In this document: piece by piece, positions 54,442-63,011 of the stretch
How positions within the stretch are numbered: position 1 is the stretch's first letter
How the letters are laid out: each line of letters starts with the position of its first letter
DNA from: Pigmentiphaga litoralis
GTDB lineage: Bacteria > Pseudomonadota > Gammaproteobacteria > Burkholderiales > Burkholderiaceae_B
Assembly: GCF_013408655.1 (NCBI RefSeq)
Contig: NZ_JACCBP010000001.1
Location: 2,232,001-2,296,000, forward strand
Direction of reading: 5' to 3'
DNA: 64,000 nucleotides
Program-made: the position numbers and the translations under genes
Notes under the pieces: model-generated
Database searches by the model: none
Told to the model about the DNA's origin: nothing
The model's input: only the letters and a program-made list of their open reading frames with translations

Positions 54442-56772
54442 TTATACGGTATCGCCAACCGGCGCCCGCGCCCCGATGCCCTCGGGCAGATCGAAGGCTT
54501 GCACCGGTGGCGCCGTCCCGGTCCAGCCTTCGATTTCCACCAGCGCCGACAGCGCGCTGGGCGCCTGCGCCAGCTGCGACGTGCCCACATCCATGGTCAG
54601 AACATTGGGATTGCCGTGGCGTTCCAGGCTGGTGCTCTGCGGGTCGAACCACGCGCCCGTGGACATGACCACCACCCCCGGCATGACGTCGTCATCGATG
54701 ACCGCGCCCGCCAGGCAGGAGCCGCGATCGTTGAACACCCGGACCACGTCACCGGCCGACACCCCGCGCGCGGCCGCATCGGCCGGGTTGATGCGTACCC
54801 GTTCCCGCGACGCGACCTTGGCCGCCACCGACAGCGCGCCCGCGTCCATTTGCGAGTGCAACTTGTCGGCGGGCTGCGACGTCACCAGATGCAGCGGCCA
54901 GGTATCGGCGGCTTCGGCGCCCAGCCATTCCGCCGGGGGCATCCAGGTGGGATGCGGCGGGCAATCGGCGTACGCGAAGCCGGCAATCCGTTCCGAATAC
55001 AGTTCGATCTTGCCTGACGGCGTCTTGAGTGCATGCGCGACCGGGTCCTCGCGGAAGCTGTCGAACAGCACGAAGTCGCGTTCGGGCGGCGGCAGCTCGG
55101 CAAAGCCCTGCGCCCAGAAGGTGTCGAAGTCGGGAATGGCAAAGCCGCCGCGCGCCCAGCCCATGGCCATGCCATCAAAAATATGCCGCAGCCAATCCAT
55201 CTCGTTGCGGCCTTCGGTAAAGGCCGCCTCGTGCCCGGCCATGGCGGCCAGTTCGCGATAGATATCGAAATCGTTGCGGCTTTCGCCCTGGGGCGGCAGG
55301 GCCTGGTGCATGGCCAGCACGAACCGGTCACGGGACGATCCGCCAATGTCATTGCGTTCCAGCGTGGTGGTGGCCGGCAGCACGATGTCGGCACGCCGCG
55401 CGGTGGGTGTCCACCAGCTTTCATGCACCACCACGGTCTGGGGTTTTTGCCAGCCGCGCACCAGCTTGTTCAGGTCCTGATGGTGATGGAAGGGATTGCC
55501 GCCCGCCCAATAGATCATCTGGATATCGGGATAGGTGTCGTGGCGCCCGTTGAATTCGTACGGCTGTCCGGGATAAAGCAGCATGTCCGACAGACGCGAG
55601 ACCGGAATCGACTTGCCCAGCGGATTGGCGCCGGAACCCATTTCCGGACCGGGGGCGTTGGGCCGCGGGTTGCCCACGCCGTTCATCGACCCATGGCCAA
55701 AGGCAAAGCCGCCGCCCGGCAGCCCGATCTGGCCGATGGCCGCGGCCAGCGCGATGCAGGTCCAGTAGGGTTGTTCGCCATGATGCGCGCGCTGCAAGGA
55801 CCACGTGCAGGTCAGCAGGCTGCGCGTGGCAGCCGCGTCCAGCGCCAGTTGCCGCACCGTTTCGGCGGGCACGCCGGTGATGCCTTCGGCCCACGCCGCG
55901 TCCTTGGGCAGGCCGTCGGTCACGCCCATGACATAGTCGGCCAGCGGCTCGAACCCCACGCAATGCGAACGCACGAAGGCGCGGTCGTGCCGTCCGGCAT
56001 CGATCAGGGTGTGCAGCATGCCCAGCATCATGGCGGTATCGGTGTTGGGGCGGATCGGAATCCAGCGGGCGTCCAGGTCGTCGGGCACATCGCCCCGGGT
56101 CGGGCTGATCACCACGAAGTCCACGCCGGCAGCGCGCGCCTTGGCGACCCACGCCGCCGTGGAATGGTCCCCTGCCCCGCCTGACGTGATCTGCGCGTTG
56201 CGCAGCGCCAGCCCGCCAAACGCGATGAACAGGCGGGTGTGGGCGATCACACTTTCCCAATCGGTAACGCGGCCGGTCACGGGGGTATAGGTGCCGATCA
56301 CATGCGGCAGCAGGAACTGCGCGGCGCCCCAGCTGTAGTTGCCCGCCTGGTTGATGCAGCCGCCGCCGCTGTTCAGGAAACGGTGCGTCAGGGTGCGGGC
56401 GTGGTGCAGGCGGCCGGCCGACGACCAGCCGTACGACCCGCCAAAGATCGCCGAATCGCCATAGGTGCCGCGCACGCGGCCCAATTCGCCAGCGACCAGT
56501 TCCAGCGCCTTGTCCCAGCTGACTTCCACGAAGGCATCGCTGCCGCGCGCCGTCCGGTCGCTGCCTTCCCGCTGTTCCAGCCACCCCTTGCGCACCGCGG
56601 GCCGCCGCACGCGCAGCGGCGAGTGCACCATGCCCGGCATCGACGACAGGATGGCCGACGGCGCGCTGTCACGTTCAAAAGGCTCGCAATCGACAAGGCG
56701 GCCGTCCTGGACCACGGCGGTAAAGGCGCCCCAGTGCGACAGGGAAGGAAAACGGCGGGTATCAGTGGTCAT
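54442..56772 (-). CDS. Molybdopterin-dependent oxidoreductase, BisC/TorA type (biotin or methionine sulfoxide reductase-like)
   Basis: 776 residues. DMSO-reductase family without a 4Fe-4S domain and without a Tat signal, which points to a cytoplasmic BisC-type enzyme. The N terminus has LSHWGAFTAVVQDGR. The Mo-ligand serine is in YGWSSAGRLHH, and cofactor-binding stretches include GGGCINQAGNYSWGAAQ, PNTDTAMMLG, WAGGNPFHHHQDLN and the C-terminal MoCo-dinucleotide domain with HLVTSQPADKLHSQMD. Likely reduces a sulfoxide or N-oxide. It lies 28 bases downstream of the Lrp gene. Confidence 0.9.
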   Translation of the reverse strand: MTTDTRRFPSLSHWGAFTAVVQDGRLVDCEPFERDSAPSAILSSMPGMVHSPLRVRRPAVRKGWLEQREGSDRTARGSDAFVEVSWDKALELVAGELGRVRGTYGDSAIFGGSYGWSSAGRLHHARTLTHRFLNSGGGCINQAGNYSWGAAQFLLPHVIGTYTPVTGRVTDWESVIAHTRLFIAFGGLALRNAQITSGGAGDHSTAAWVAKARAAGVDFVVISPTRGDVPDDLDARWIPIRPNTDTAMMLGMLHTLIDAGRHDRAFVRSHCVGFEPLADYVMGVTDGLPKDAAWAEGITGVPAETVRQLALDAAATRSLLTCTWSLQRAHHGEQPYWTCIALAAAIGQIGLPGGGFAFGHGSMNGVGNPRPNAPGPEMGSGANPLGKSIPVSRLSDMLLYPGQPYEFNGRHDTYPDIQMIYWAGGNPFHHHQDLNKLVRGWQKPQTVVVHESWWTPTARRADIVLPATTTLERNDIGGSSRDRFVLAMHQALPPQGESRNDFDIYRELAAMAGHEAAFTEGRNEMDWLRHIFDGMAMGWARGGFAIPDFDTFWAQGFAELPPPERDFVLFDSFREDPVAHALKTPSGKIELYSERIAGFAYADCPPHPTWMPPAEWLGAEAADTWPLHLVTSQPADKLHSQMDAGALSVAAKVASRERVRINPADAAARGVSAGDVVRVFNDRGSCLAGAVIDDDVMPGVVVMSTGAWFDPQSTSLERHGNPNVLTMDVGTSQLAQAPSALSALVEIEGWTGTAPPVQAFDLPEGIGARAPVGDTV

Positions 56773-56800
56773 GAGGCGTGACTCGAGGCGGGTAGGTGAA

Positions 56801-57259
56801 TCAGAGGTAATCGAGCGGCAGTGCGGTGGTGTATTTCAGTTCTTCCATGGCAAAGCTGGAACTGACGTCGAACAGCTCGACGATCTGGATCAGCCGTTTG
56901 TAGACGACATCAAAGCCCTGGATGTCGGGCGCCACGACCTTGAGCAGGTAATCGGTTTCGCCGCTCATGCGGTAGAACTCGACCACTTCGGGCATGTCCC
57001 GCACGCCCGCCGCGAATTGCTGCAGCCACTGCATGTCGTGCCGGTTGGTCTTGATGGCGACGAATACCGTCACGCCCGCCCCCAGCTTCTTGCTATCCAG
57101 CAGGCACACCTGCTTGCGGATGATGCCATCTTGCGTCAGCCGCTGGATGCGCTTCCAGCAGGCGGTGGGCGAGAGACTGACCCGTTCGGCGATCTCGTTC
57201 ACCGACAGCGTCGCATCTTCTTGCAGGATAGAAAGAATATTGCTGTCTTTTTTATCCAT
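56801..57259 (-). CDS. Lrp/AsnC family transcriptional regulator
   Basis: 152 residues: HTH (about 5-65, LSVNEIAERVSLSPTACWKRI) and a C-terminal RAM ligand domain with SGETDYLLKVVAPD. Such proteins sense amino acids. It is divergent from metC across an AT-rich region and co-directional with the molybdoenzyme gene, so it probably controls both sides. Confidence 0.93.
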   Translation of the reverse strand: MDKKDSNILSILQEDATLSVNEIAERVSLSPTACWKRIQRLTQDGIIRKQVCLLDSKKLGAGVTVFVAIKTNRHDMQWLQQFAAGVRDMPEVVEFYRMSGETDYLLKVVAPDIQGFDVVYKRLIQIVELFDVSSSFAMEELKYTTALPLDYL

Positions 57260-57350
57260 AGAGATTTTTCCACCATCTTAATGTTTCATTGATAAATATT
57301 TTCCTAATATTCTAAAGATTACCGATCAATAAGGAAATAATTTTCCAGCG
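57260..57350. promoter_or_regulatory. AT-rich divergent control region between lrp-like gene and metC
   Basis: Only about 28 percent G+C over 90 bases against about two thirds around it. It contains near-palindromic GGAAATAATTTTCC at 57333-57346 and several A/T tracts, the character of Lrp/AsnC binding regions. Promoters for both directions must lie here; no single -35/-10 pair stands out. Confidence 0.6.
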
Positions 57351-57416
57351 TCCGGAAATTACACTTTCGTTACGAGGTGGCAACCACCCAAGCATCCCTT
57401 ACACCACAGGTTCCGA

Positions 57417-58604
57417 ATGAAAGAGACAACCCAATTGATCGCGGCCGGCCGACACCCGGAACGTTTTGCCGGCATGGTGAACACCCCGGTATTCCGTGCG
57501 TCAACCATCCTCTTCCCCACGCTGGCCGATTGGGAAAAGACCAAGAAGCGCCGTGCCGCCGACGAAGCCGGTGTGAGCACCTACGGCCGTTTCGGTACCC
57601 CGACCCACCATGCGCTGGAAGAAGCGATCGCGGAACTGGAAGGCGGTTACCGGACGCTGGTGTGCCCGTCGGGCCTGGCTGCCGGGGTATCGGCGCTGAC
57701 CGCCCTGCTGTCGGCCGGCGACCATGTGCTGGTCACCGACAGTTCCTATTCGCCGACCCGCACCTTCGCGACCCGCGTGCTGGCCCGCTATGGCGTTGAA
57801 GTCGAAGCCTATGACCCCTGCTGCGGCGCCGGTATCGCGTCGATGATGCGACCGAACACCAAGGTCGTCTATGTGGAGTCTCCCGGATCCGAGACCTTCG
57901 AGATCCAGGACATTCCGGCGATTGCCGAAGTGGCCCACCGCCATGGCGCGGCCGTGGTGATGGACAACACCTGGGGCACGCCGCTGTTCTACAAGCCGTT
58001 TGCACACGGCGTGGACGTGACCATCCAGGCGGCCACCAAGTACATCGTCGGCCATTCCGACGCCATGCTGGGCACGGTCACCGCCAATGAAAAGTACTGG
58101 CCCAAGATCAAGCAGACCACCTATGACCTGGGCCAGACGGCCGGTCCGGACGACGTCTATCTGGCCCTGCGCGGCCTGCGGACCCTGTCGGTGCGCCTGC
58201 ACCAGCACTGGTCGTCGGGCGTGCTGGTGGCCAAGTGGCTGGAATCGCGGCCCGAAGTCGAAGCCGTCATGCACCCGGCCCTGCCCAGCCATCCGGACCA
58301 CGCGCTGTGGAAGCGCGACTTCAGCGGCGCGTGCGGCCTGTTCGCCATGGTGCTCAAGCCGGTGTCGCCGGCCGCCGTCGAAGCCTTCATCGACAACTTG
58401 GCGCTATTCGGCCTGGGCGTGTCGTGGGGCGGCTTCGAAAGCCTGGCCCTGCCCTTCACCCCGGGCGACCGCACCACCAAGCGCTGGAACTTCAGCGGCC
58501 AGGGCATCCGTATCCATGTCGGCCTGGAAGATCCGCACGACCTGATCGCGGATCTGGAAAAAGGCTTTGCCGCCCTGGCCCGCGCCCAGGCCAAAGCGGC
58601 CTGA
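57417..58604 (+). CDS. metC: Cystathionine beta-lyase (MetC family)
   Basis: PLP enzyme of the Cys/Met metabolism family, 395 residues. It has STYGRFGTPTHHALEEAIAE, PSGLAAGVSALTALLSAGD, VMDNTWGTPLF and the PLP lysine Lys208 in QAATKYIVGHSDAMLG, typical of beta-lyases (MetC) rather than gamma-synthases. It would cleave cystathionine or a related thioether or disulfide amino acid to pyruvate, ammonia and a thiol. The ATG at 57417 follows the AT-rich control region. Confidence 0.9.
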   Translation: MKETTQLIAAGRHPERFAGMVNTPVFRASTILFPTLADWEKTKKRRAADEAGVSTYGRFGTPTHHALEEAIAELEGGYRTLVCPSGLAAGVSALTALLSAGDHVLVTDSSYSPTRTFATRVLARYGVEVEAYDPCCGAGIASMMRPNTKVVYVESPGSETFEIQDIPAIAEVAHRHGAAVVMDNTWGTPLFYKPFAHGVDVTIQAATKYIVGHSDAMLGTVTANEKYWPKIKQTTYDLGQTAGPDDVYLALRGLRTLSVRLHQHWSSGVLVAKWLESRPEVEAVMHPALPSHPDHALWKRDFSGACGLFAMVLKPVSPAAVEAFIDNLALFGLGVSWGGFESLALPFTPGDRTTKRWNFSGQGIRIHVGLEDPHDLIADLEKGFAALARAQAKAA

Positions 58605-58627
58605 CGCCTGAATTTGCTTATAACCAC

Positions 58628-58641
58628 GGCGCCGCGGCGCC
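58628..58641. repeat. GC palindrome between metC and the DapA-like gene
   Basis: GGCGCCGCGGCGCC is a 14-bp perfect palindrome 23 bases after the metC stop. It can form a hairpin but has no T tract, so it could attenuate but not clearly terminate. Confidence 0.6.
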
Positions 58642-58702
58642 TGCCCTGAAACCGTCCCGCCCGGCGTTATCATGTCGGGTAACACGAACAGTAGGAATTG
58701 CA

Positions 58703-59638
58703 ATGTCCAAGATGAAGATCGAAGGTTCTTTCGTCGCGCTGATCACGCCATTCAACCAGGATGGCAGCGTCGACTTCGAAGGGTTCCGCACGCTGTTGCA
58801 GTGGCAGGAATCGCAGGGCACGTCGGCCGTGCTGATGATGGGTTCGACCGGTGAAGTCTCGATGCTGTCGCAGGCCGAGCGTCACCAGATCATTGCCGAA
58901 ACCGCCAAGATGAAGACCGGCAAGATGAAGTTCTTCTACGGCTGCACGGGCAACAACACCGACACCACCATCGACTACCTGCGCTTTGCGCACGCCAATG
59001 GCGCCGACGGCGCGATCCTGGCCGCGCCCGCCTACATCTGCGCACCGGAAGACGCGATCGAAGACTACTTCATGGAAGTGGCCGATGCGACCGACCTGCC
59101 GCTGGGCATCTACAACAACCCGCCGCGCGTCAAAAGCGATCTGCACTGGGACAACCTGCTGCGCATCTTCAAGCACCCCAACTACGTGGTGCACAAGGAA
59201 TCGACCACCCGCGTGGGCCAGGTCGCCCAGGTGCTGGCCGCGCGTCCGGACGTGTCCGTGATGTGCTGCGATTCGCCCAACCTGGGTCTGGTCGTCCCGA
59301 CCATGAGCCTGGGCGGCCACGGCACCGCCAACATGACCGGCAACATTGCTCCGGCCGAACTGGCCACGATCTCGAAGCCCTGGCACACGCCTGACGTGTC
59401 GACCAGCTTCCGCGACTCGTACCTGGGTTTGCTGCCGATGCTGCATTACTCGTATTCGGCGATCAACCCGGTCGCGATCAAGTCGCTGATGAAAGCCGTG
59501 GGCCTGCCTGCCGGCGAGCTGCGCAAGCCGCTCAAGGCCATGGCGCCCGAAGGCCTGAAGAAGGGTCTGCGCATCGTCAAGGAACTCGAGCTCGACAAGC
59601 AATATGGCTGGAGCTCGCCCGAGCTGAAGTCGATCTGA
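58703..59638 (+). CDS. DapA family aldolase (dihydrodipicolinate synthase-like)
   Basis: 311-residue class I TIM barrel. GSTGE (47-51), the catalytic Tyr in LGIYNNPPR and the Schiff-base Lys in VVHKESTTR are all present. A pyruvate-dependent aldolase or dehydratase is expected. The catabolic context and the presence of a Bug receptor make lysine synthesis an unlikely role; dedicated catabolic DapA-like enzymes act on keto-acids or sugar acids. The ATG at 58703 follows AGGAATTGCA; longer frames start inside metC. Confidence 0.85.
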   Translation: MSKMKIEGSFVALITPFNQDGSVDFEGFRTLLQWQESQGTSAVLMMGSTGEVSMLSQAERHQIIAETAKMKTGKMKFFYGCTGNNTDTTIDYLRFAHANGADGAILAAPAYICAPEDAIEDYFMEVADATDLPLGIYNNPPRVKSDLHWDNLLRIFKHPNYVVHKESTTRVGQVAQVLAARPDVSVMCCDSPNLGLVVPTMSLGGHGTANMTGNIAPAELATISKPWHTPDVSTSFRDSYLGLLPMLHYSYSAINPVAIKSLMKAVGLPAGELRKPLKAMAPEGLKKGLRIVKELELDKQYGWSSPELKSI

Positions 59639-59657
59639 TCGCGGGCGGACACCTTTC

Positions 59658-60437
59658 ATGGATCTCGGCATCAACGGCAAGACCGCCCTGGTTTTCGGGG
59701 GCAGCAGGGGCATGGGCCGCGCGGTAGCGCAGCAGCTGTCCAGTGAAGGCGTGCACGTCGTGATCGCGGCGCGCACCCAGGCCACGCTGGAAGCCGCGGC
59801 GTCCGAGATTACCACGCAGACGGGCACGCCCGTTCGCTGGGTGATCGCCGACATCACGACCGAAGCGGGCCGCGATGCCGCGCTGGCGGCCTGTCCGGCG
59901 CCGGACATCCTGGTGAACAACGCCGACGGCCCCGAGCCCGGCGACTTCCGCACCTGGACCATCGACGACTGGCACGCCGCCCTGGATTCGATGATGCTGG
60001 GCCCGATCGAGATGATCCGGCGCACGGTGGACGGCATGATCGAACGCAAGTTCGGCCGTATCGTGAACATCGTGTCGCGCAGCGTCAAGACGCCACAGAT
60101 CGAGCTGGGGCTGTCCAACGGCGCACGGTCCGGCCTGGTCGGCTTCGTCGCCGGACTGGCGCGGCAGACGGTGCGCCACAACGTCACCATCAACAATCTG
60201 CTTCCAGGCGTCTTTGCGACCGATGCACAGCGCCGCCACATCAACGGCATGCTCGACACGACCGGCAAGACCTTTGACCAGTTGTGGGAAGAGCGTGGCA
60301 GCAACAATCCGGCAGGCCGCTATGGCCGCGCCGAAGAACTGGGTGCGCTCTGCGCGTTCGTGTGTTCGGCGCATGCCGGCTACATGACCGGGCAGAGCCT
60401 GCTGATCGACGGCGGAGGATACCCCGGTACGTTCTAG
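59658..60437 (+). CDS. SDR family oxidoreductase with non-canonical active site
   Basis: 259-residue Rossmann protein with nucleotide loop GGSRGMGRAVA and VNNADGP in place of NNAG. Ser140 of the catalytic triad is kept, but the YxxxK motif reads SNGAR: Tyr is Ser153 and Lys is Arg157. Such Tyr-less SDRs form a known but poorly studied subgroup. The C-terminal TGQSLLIDGGGYPG is normal. It lies 19 bases after the DapA-like gene. Confidence 0.88.
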   Translation: MDLGINGKTALVFGGSRGMGRAVAQQLSSEGVHVVIAARTQATLEAAASEITTQTGTPVRWVIADITTEAGRDAALAACPAPDILVNNADGPEPGDFRTWTIDDWHAALDSMMLGPIEMIRRTVDGMIERKFGRIVNIVSRSVKTPQIELGLSNGARSGLVGFVAGLARQTVRHNVTINNLLPGVFATDAQRRHINGMLDTTGKTFDQLWEERGSNNPAGRYGRAEELGALCAFVCSAHAGYMTGQSLLIDGGGYPGTF

Positions 60438-60494
60438 CAAGCAGGGAGGGGAGGCGCAAACAATCACACTATCAACTCGTTGGGGAAACTTGCA

Positions 60495-61490
60495 ATGACG
60501 CGCTCAAATCGCCGCACGTTCGTGCGCCACACTGTTGTCCTGGCGGGCGCGGCTGCGCTCGCCCACGCCGGTCTTGCCACGGCCCAGTCCTACCCTACCC
60601 GTCCGGTCACGATCGTCGTGCCGCATGCGCCAGGCGGCGCGGTCGACAGCGTCGCGCGCATTTTTGCCGAGAAGCTGAAAGACGAGTTGAAGCAGTCGGT
60701 CATCGTCGAAAACCGGGCCGGTGCGTCCGGCATGATCGGCGCGCAGCATGTCGCGCGCTCGGAAGCCGACGGCTACACGCTGTATGTGAACGCCTCGATC
60801 CATTCGATCAATCCCCTGCTGTACAAGAAAAGCATCAAGTTCGATGCGGTCAAGGACTTCACGGCCGTCAGCATGCTGACGCAAGGCGCGCTGATCTTCA
60901 GCGTGCCGCCGTCGGTCGGCGCGACCTCGGTGTCGGACCTGGTCGCCAAGTTCAAGGCCAGCCCCAACCGCTACAGCTTCGCCACCAGCGGCTTCGGTTC
61001 GGCCGGCCACCTGGGCGCGGCGCAGTTCCTGTATGAAAACGATCTGGGCCAGATCCCGATCGTGCTGTACAAGGGCGCAGCTCCGGCTTTGCAGGATCTG
61101 GTCGGCGGCCAGGTGCAGGCCATGATGGACCCGATGCTGTCGTCCCTGCCCTTCGTCAAGGCCGGCAAGCTCAAGGCGCTGGCCGTGACCGGCGCGCAGC
61201 GCAGCCCCCTGCTGCCCGATGTGCCCACCCTGCGTGAATCGGGCATGAAGGACTTCGAGCTGTATTCCTGGTACGGCCTGTGGGCGCCTGCCAATGTGCC
61301 TCCCGCCATCGTCAAGCAGCTGGACGAAGCGTCGTCGCGCATCATGGCCCAGCCCGACATGAAGTCCAAGCTGGAAACCTTCGGCTTTGAATCGGCCTAC
61401 AAGAACTCGGCCAACTTCGCCAAGTTCATCGATGCCGAGACCGCCCGCTACAAGGTCGTGATCGAAAAAGCCAACATCACGGTGGATTGA
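60495..61490 (+). CDS. Bug family tricarboxylate-type substrate-binding protein
   Basis: 331 residues. The signal region begins SNRRTFVRHTVVLAGAA, a twin-arginine-like motif, and ends near ...LATAQ. Family motifs VPHAPGGAVDSVAR and ENRAGASGMIGA follow. The ATG at 60495 has GGGGAAA upstream; a TTG at 60480 is in frame. It sits between the SDR and the DadA-like gene, so it likely captures the substrate of block C. Confidence 0.92.
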   Translation: MTRSNRRTFVRHTVVLAGAAALAHAGLATAQSYPTRPVTIVVPHAPGGAVDSVARIFAEKLKDELKQSVIVENRAGASGMIGAQHVARSEADGYTLYVNASIHSINPLLYKKSIKFDAVKDFTAVSMLTQGALIFSVPPSVGATSVSDLVAKFKASPNRYSFATSGFGSAGHLGAAQFLYENDLGQIPIVLYKGAAPALQDLVGGQVQAMMDPMLSSLPFVKAGKLKALAVTGAQRSPLLPDVPTLRESGMKDFELYSWYGLWAPANVPPAIVKQLDEASSRIMAQPDMKSKLETFGFESAYKNSANFAKFIDAETARYKVVIEKANITVD

Positions 61491-61500
61491 GTCCAGATCC

Positions 61501-62778
61501 ATGAAAGTTCTCGTGCTGGGTGCCGGCGTGGTCGGCATCGCAACCGCCTATTTTCTTTGGCGCGATGGCCACGACGTGGTGGTCGTCGATCGGCAGGCCG
61601 GGCCTGGCCGGGAAACGAGTTACGGCAATGCCGGCGGCCTGTGCCCCAGCTTTGCCGGCCCCTGGGCCGCGCCGGGCATGGTGGCCAAGGTGCTCAAGAT
61701 GTCGATGCAGCCGGATTCGCCAATCCGGTTTTCATTGGGGCTCGACCCCCGCAAGATCCAGTGGATCATCCGGTGGATGCAGCAATGCACCCCCGACCAT
61801 TTCCGCGTCAACAAGCTGCGCATGCAGCGGGTGGCGCACTACAGCCTGCGCTGCCTGAAGGGCATCGCGGCCGAAGCACCACTGACCGACTTCGACTTTC
61901 ATGACGGCGGCACGCTGCAGATCTTCCGCACCGACGCCGAACTGGAAATCGGGCGGCTGTCGGCCAAGGCGCTTGATGAATTCGGCGTGCCCTGGAAGCT
62001 GCTGGGCCCGCAGGAACTCGCCGCCGTCGAACCGGCCATGGCGCATTCCACGGTCGCCGTGGCGGGCGCGCTGCATATGCCCGCGGACGCATCGGGCGAC
62101 AGCTACAAGTTCGTCAATGAACTGGCTGCCTTCCTGGCCGCCCGGGGTGTGACCTTCCAGTACGACACCCAGGTGCAGCTGATCCGCACCGCCGGCGGTC
62201 AGGTCGAATCGGTGCTGACGGATCGCGGCGCGATGCAGGCCGACAGCTACGTGGTCGCGCTGGGCAGCCATGCGCCCTTCCTGGTATCGCCGCTGGGTAT
62301 CCGTTTGCCGGTGTACCCGCTCAAGGGGTATTCGATCACGGTGCCGGTGATCGAAGGTCAGGACGACGGTGCGGCCACCGCCGTGCCCCGCGTCGCCATC
62401 ATGGACGAACACAACAAGATCATGATGTCGCGCCTGGGCAACCGCATCCGCGCGGCAGGCATGGCCGAGCTGACGGGGTACGGCCTTGAACTGGACGCGA
62501 ACCGCCAGGCGCTGATCGAACGGGTCGTGAAGGAATTGATCCCGACCGGCCTGGATTTTGGCAAGGTCGAATTCTGGGCGGGGCTGCGCCCCATGACGCC
62601 CGACGGCCCGCCCATTCTGGGCCGCACGCAGTATCCCAACCTGTTCCTGAACAGCGGGCACGGGTCCAATGGCTGGACGCAGTCGTGCGGCACCGGCAAG
62701 ATCGTGGCCGACATCGTGCACGGGCGAACGCCCGAGATCGACCTGGACGGACTGACCGCCGAACGCTTTCGCGCCTGA
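61501..62778 (+). CDS. FAD-dependent D-amino acid dehydrogenase (DadA-like)
   Basis: 425 residues, DAO family: N-terminal FAD loop VLVLGAGVVGIATAYFL, TSYGNAGG, LGSHAPFL, the substrate or FAD segment EFWAGLRPMTPDGPPILG, and NSGHGSNGWTQSCGTGKIVAD. Expected to oxidise a D-amino acid or imino acid to a keto acid in the membrane-linked respiratory chain. It starts 10 bases after the Bug gene. Final gene of block C. Confidence 0.9.
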   Translation: MKVLVLGAGVVGIATAYFLWRDGHDVVVVDRQAGPGRETSYGNAGGLCPSFAGPWAAPGMVAKVLKMSMQPDSPIRFSLGLDPRKIQWIIRWMQQCTPDHFRVNKLRMQRVAHYSLRCLKGIAAEAPLTDFDFHDGGTLQIFRTDAELEIGRLSAKALDEFGVPWKLLGPQELAAVEPAMAHSTVAVAGALHMPADASGDSYKFVNELAAFLAARGVTFQYDTQVQLIRTAGGQVESVLTDRGAMQADSYVVALGSHAPFLVSPLGIRLPVYPLKGYSITVPVIEGQDDGAATAVPRVAIMDEHNKIMMSRLGNRIRAAGMAELTGYGLELDANRQALIERVVKELIPTGLDFGKVEFWAGLRPMTPDGPPILGRTQYPNLFLNSGHGSNGWTQSCGTGKIVADIVHGRTPEIDLDGLTAERFRA

Positions 62779-63011
62779 GTCCGATGGTTGCACTCTGCAA
62801 TATCCCGTCACAGGGTTGACGAGATGTTGCAGTGCACATGCGTGCCAGGGCAGTCGCAACCGTGCGATCGTGTAAAGCGTGCAACGTCCCGGTAAACCTG
62901 ACAGGCGCACATCAATGACTTACACCTTTTACGCCAGCGGAAACCGTTGCGGCATTTCCTTTGCTTCATGCTCGTTTCTCACTGAACACCCTGCTGACCG
63001 AAGAGACGAAC
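62779..63011. other. Intergenic region DadA-like gene to glgX
   Basis: 233 bases without a gene. An imperfect inverted repeat (GCACTCTGCAA near 62791 and TTGCAGTGC near 62826) could form a hairpin after the dadA-like gene. No convincing promoter for glgX was found. Confidence 0.5.
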
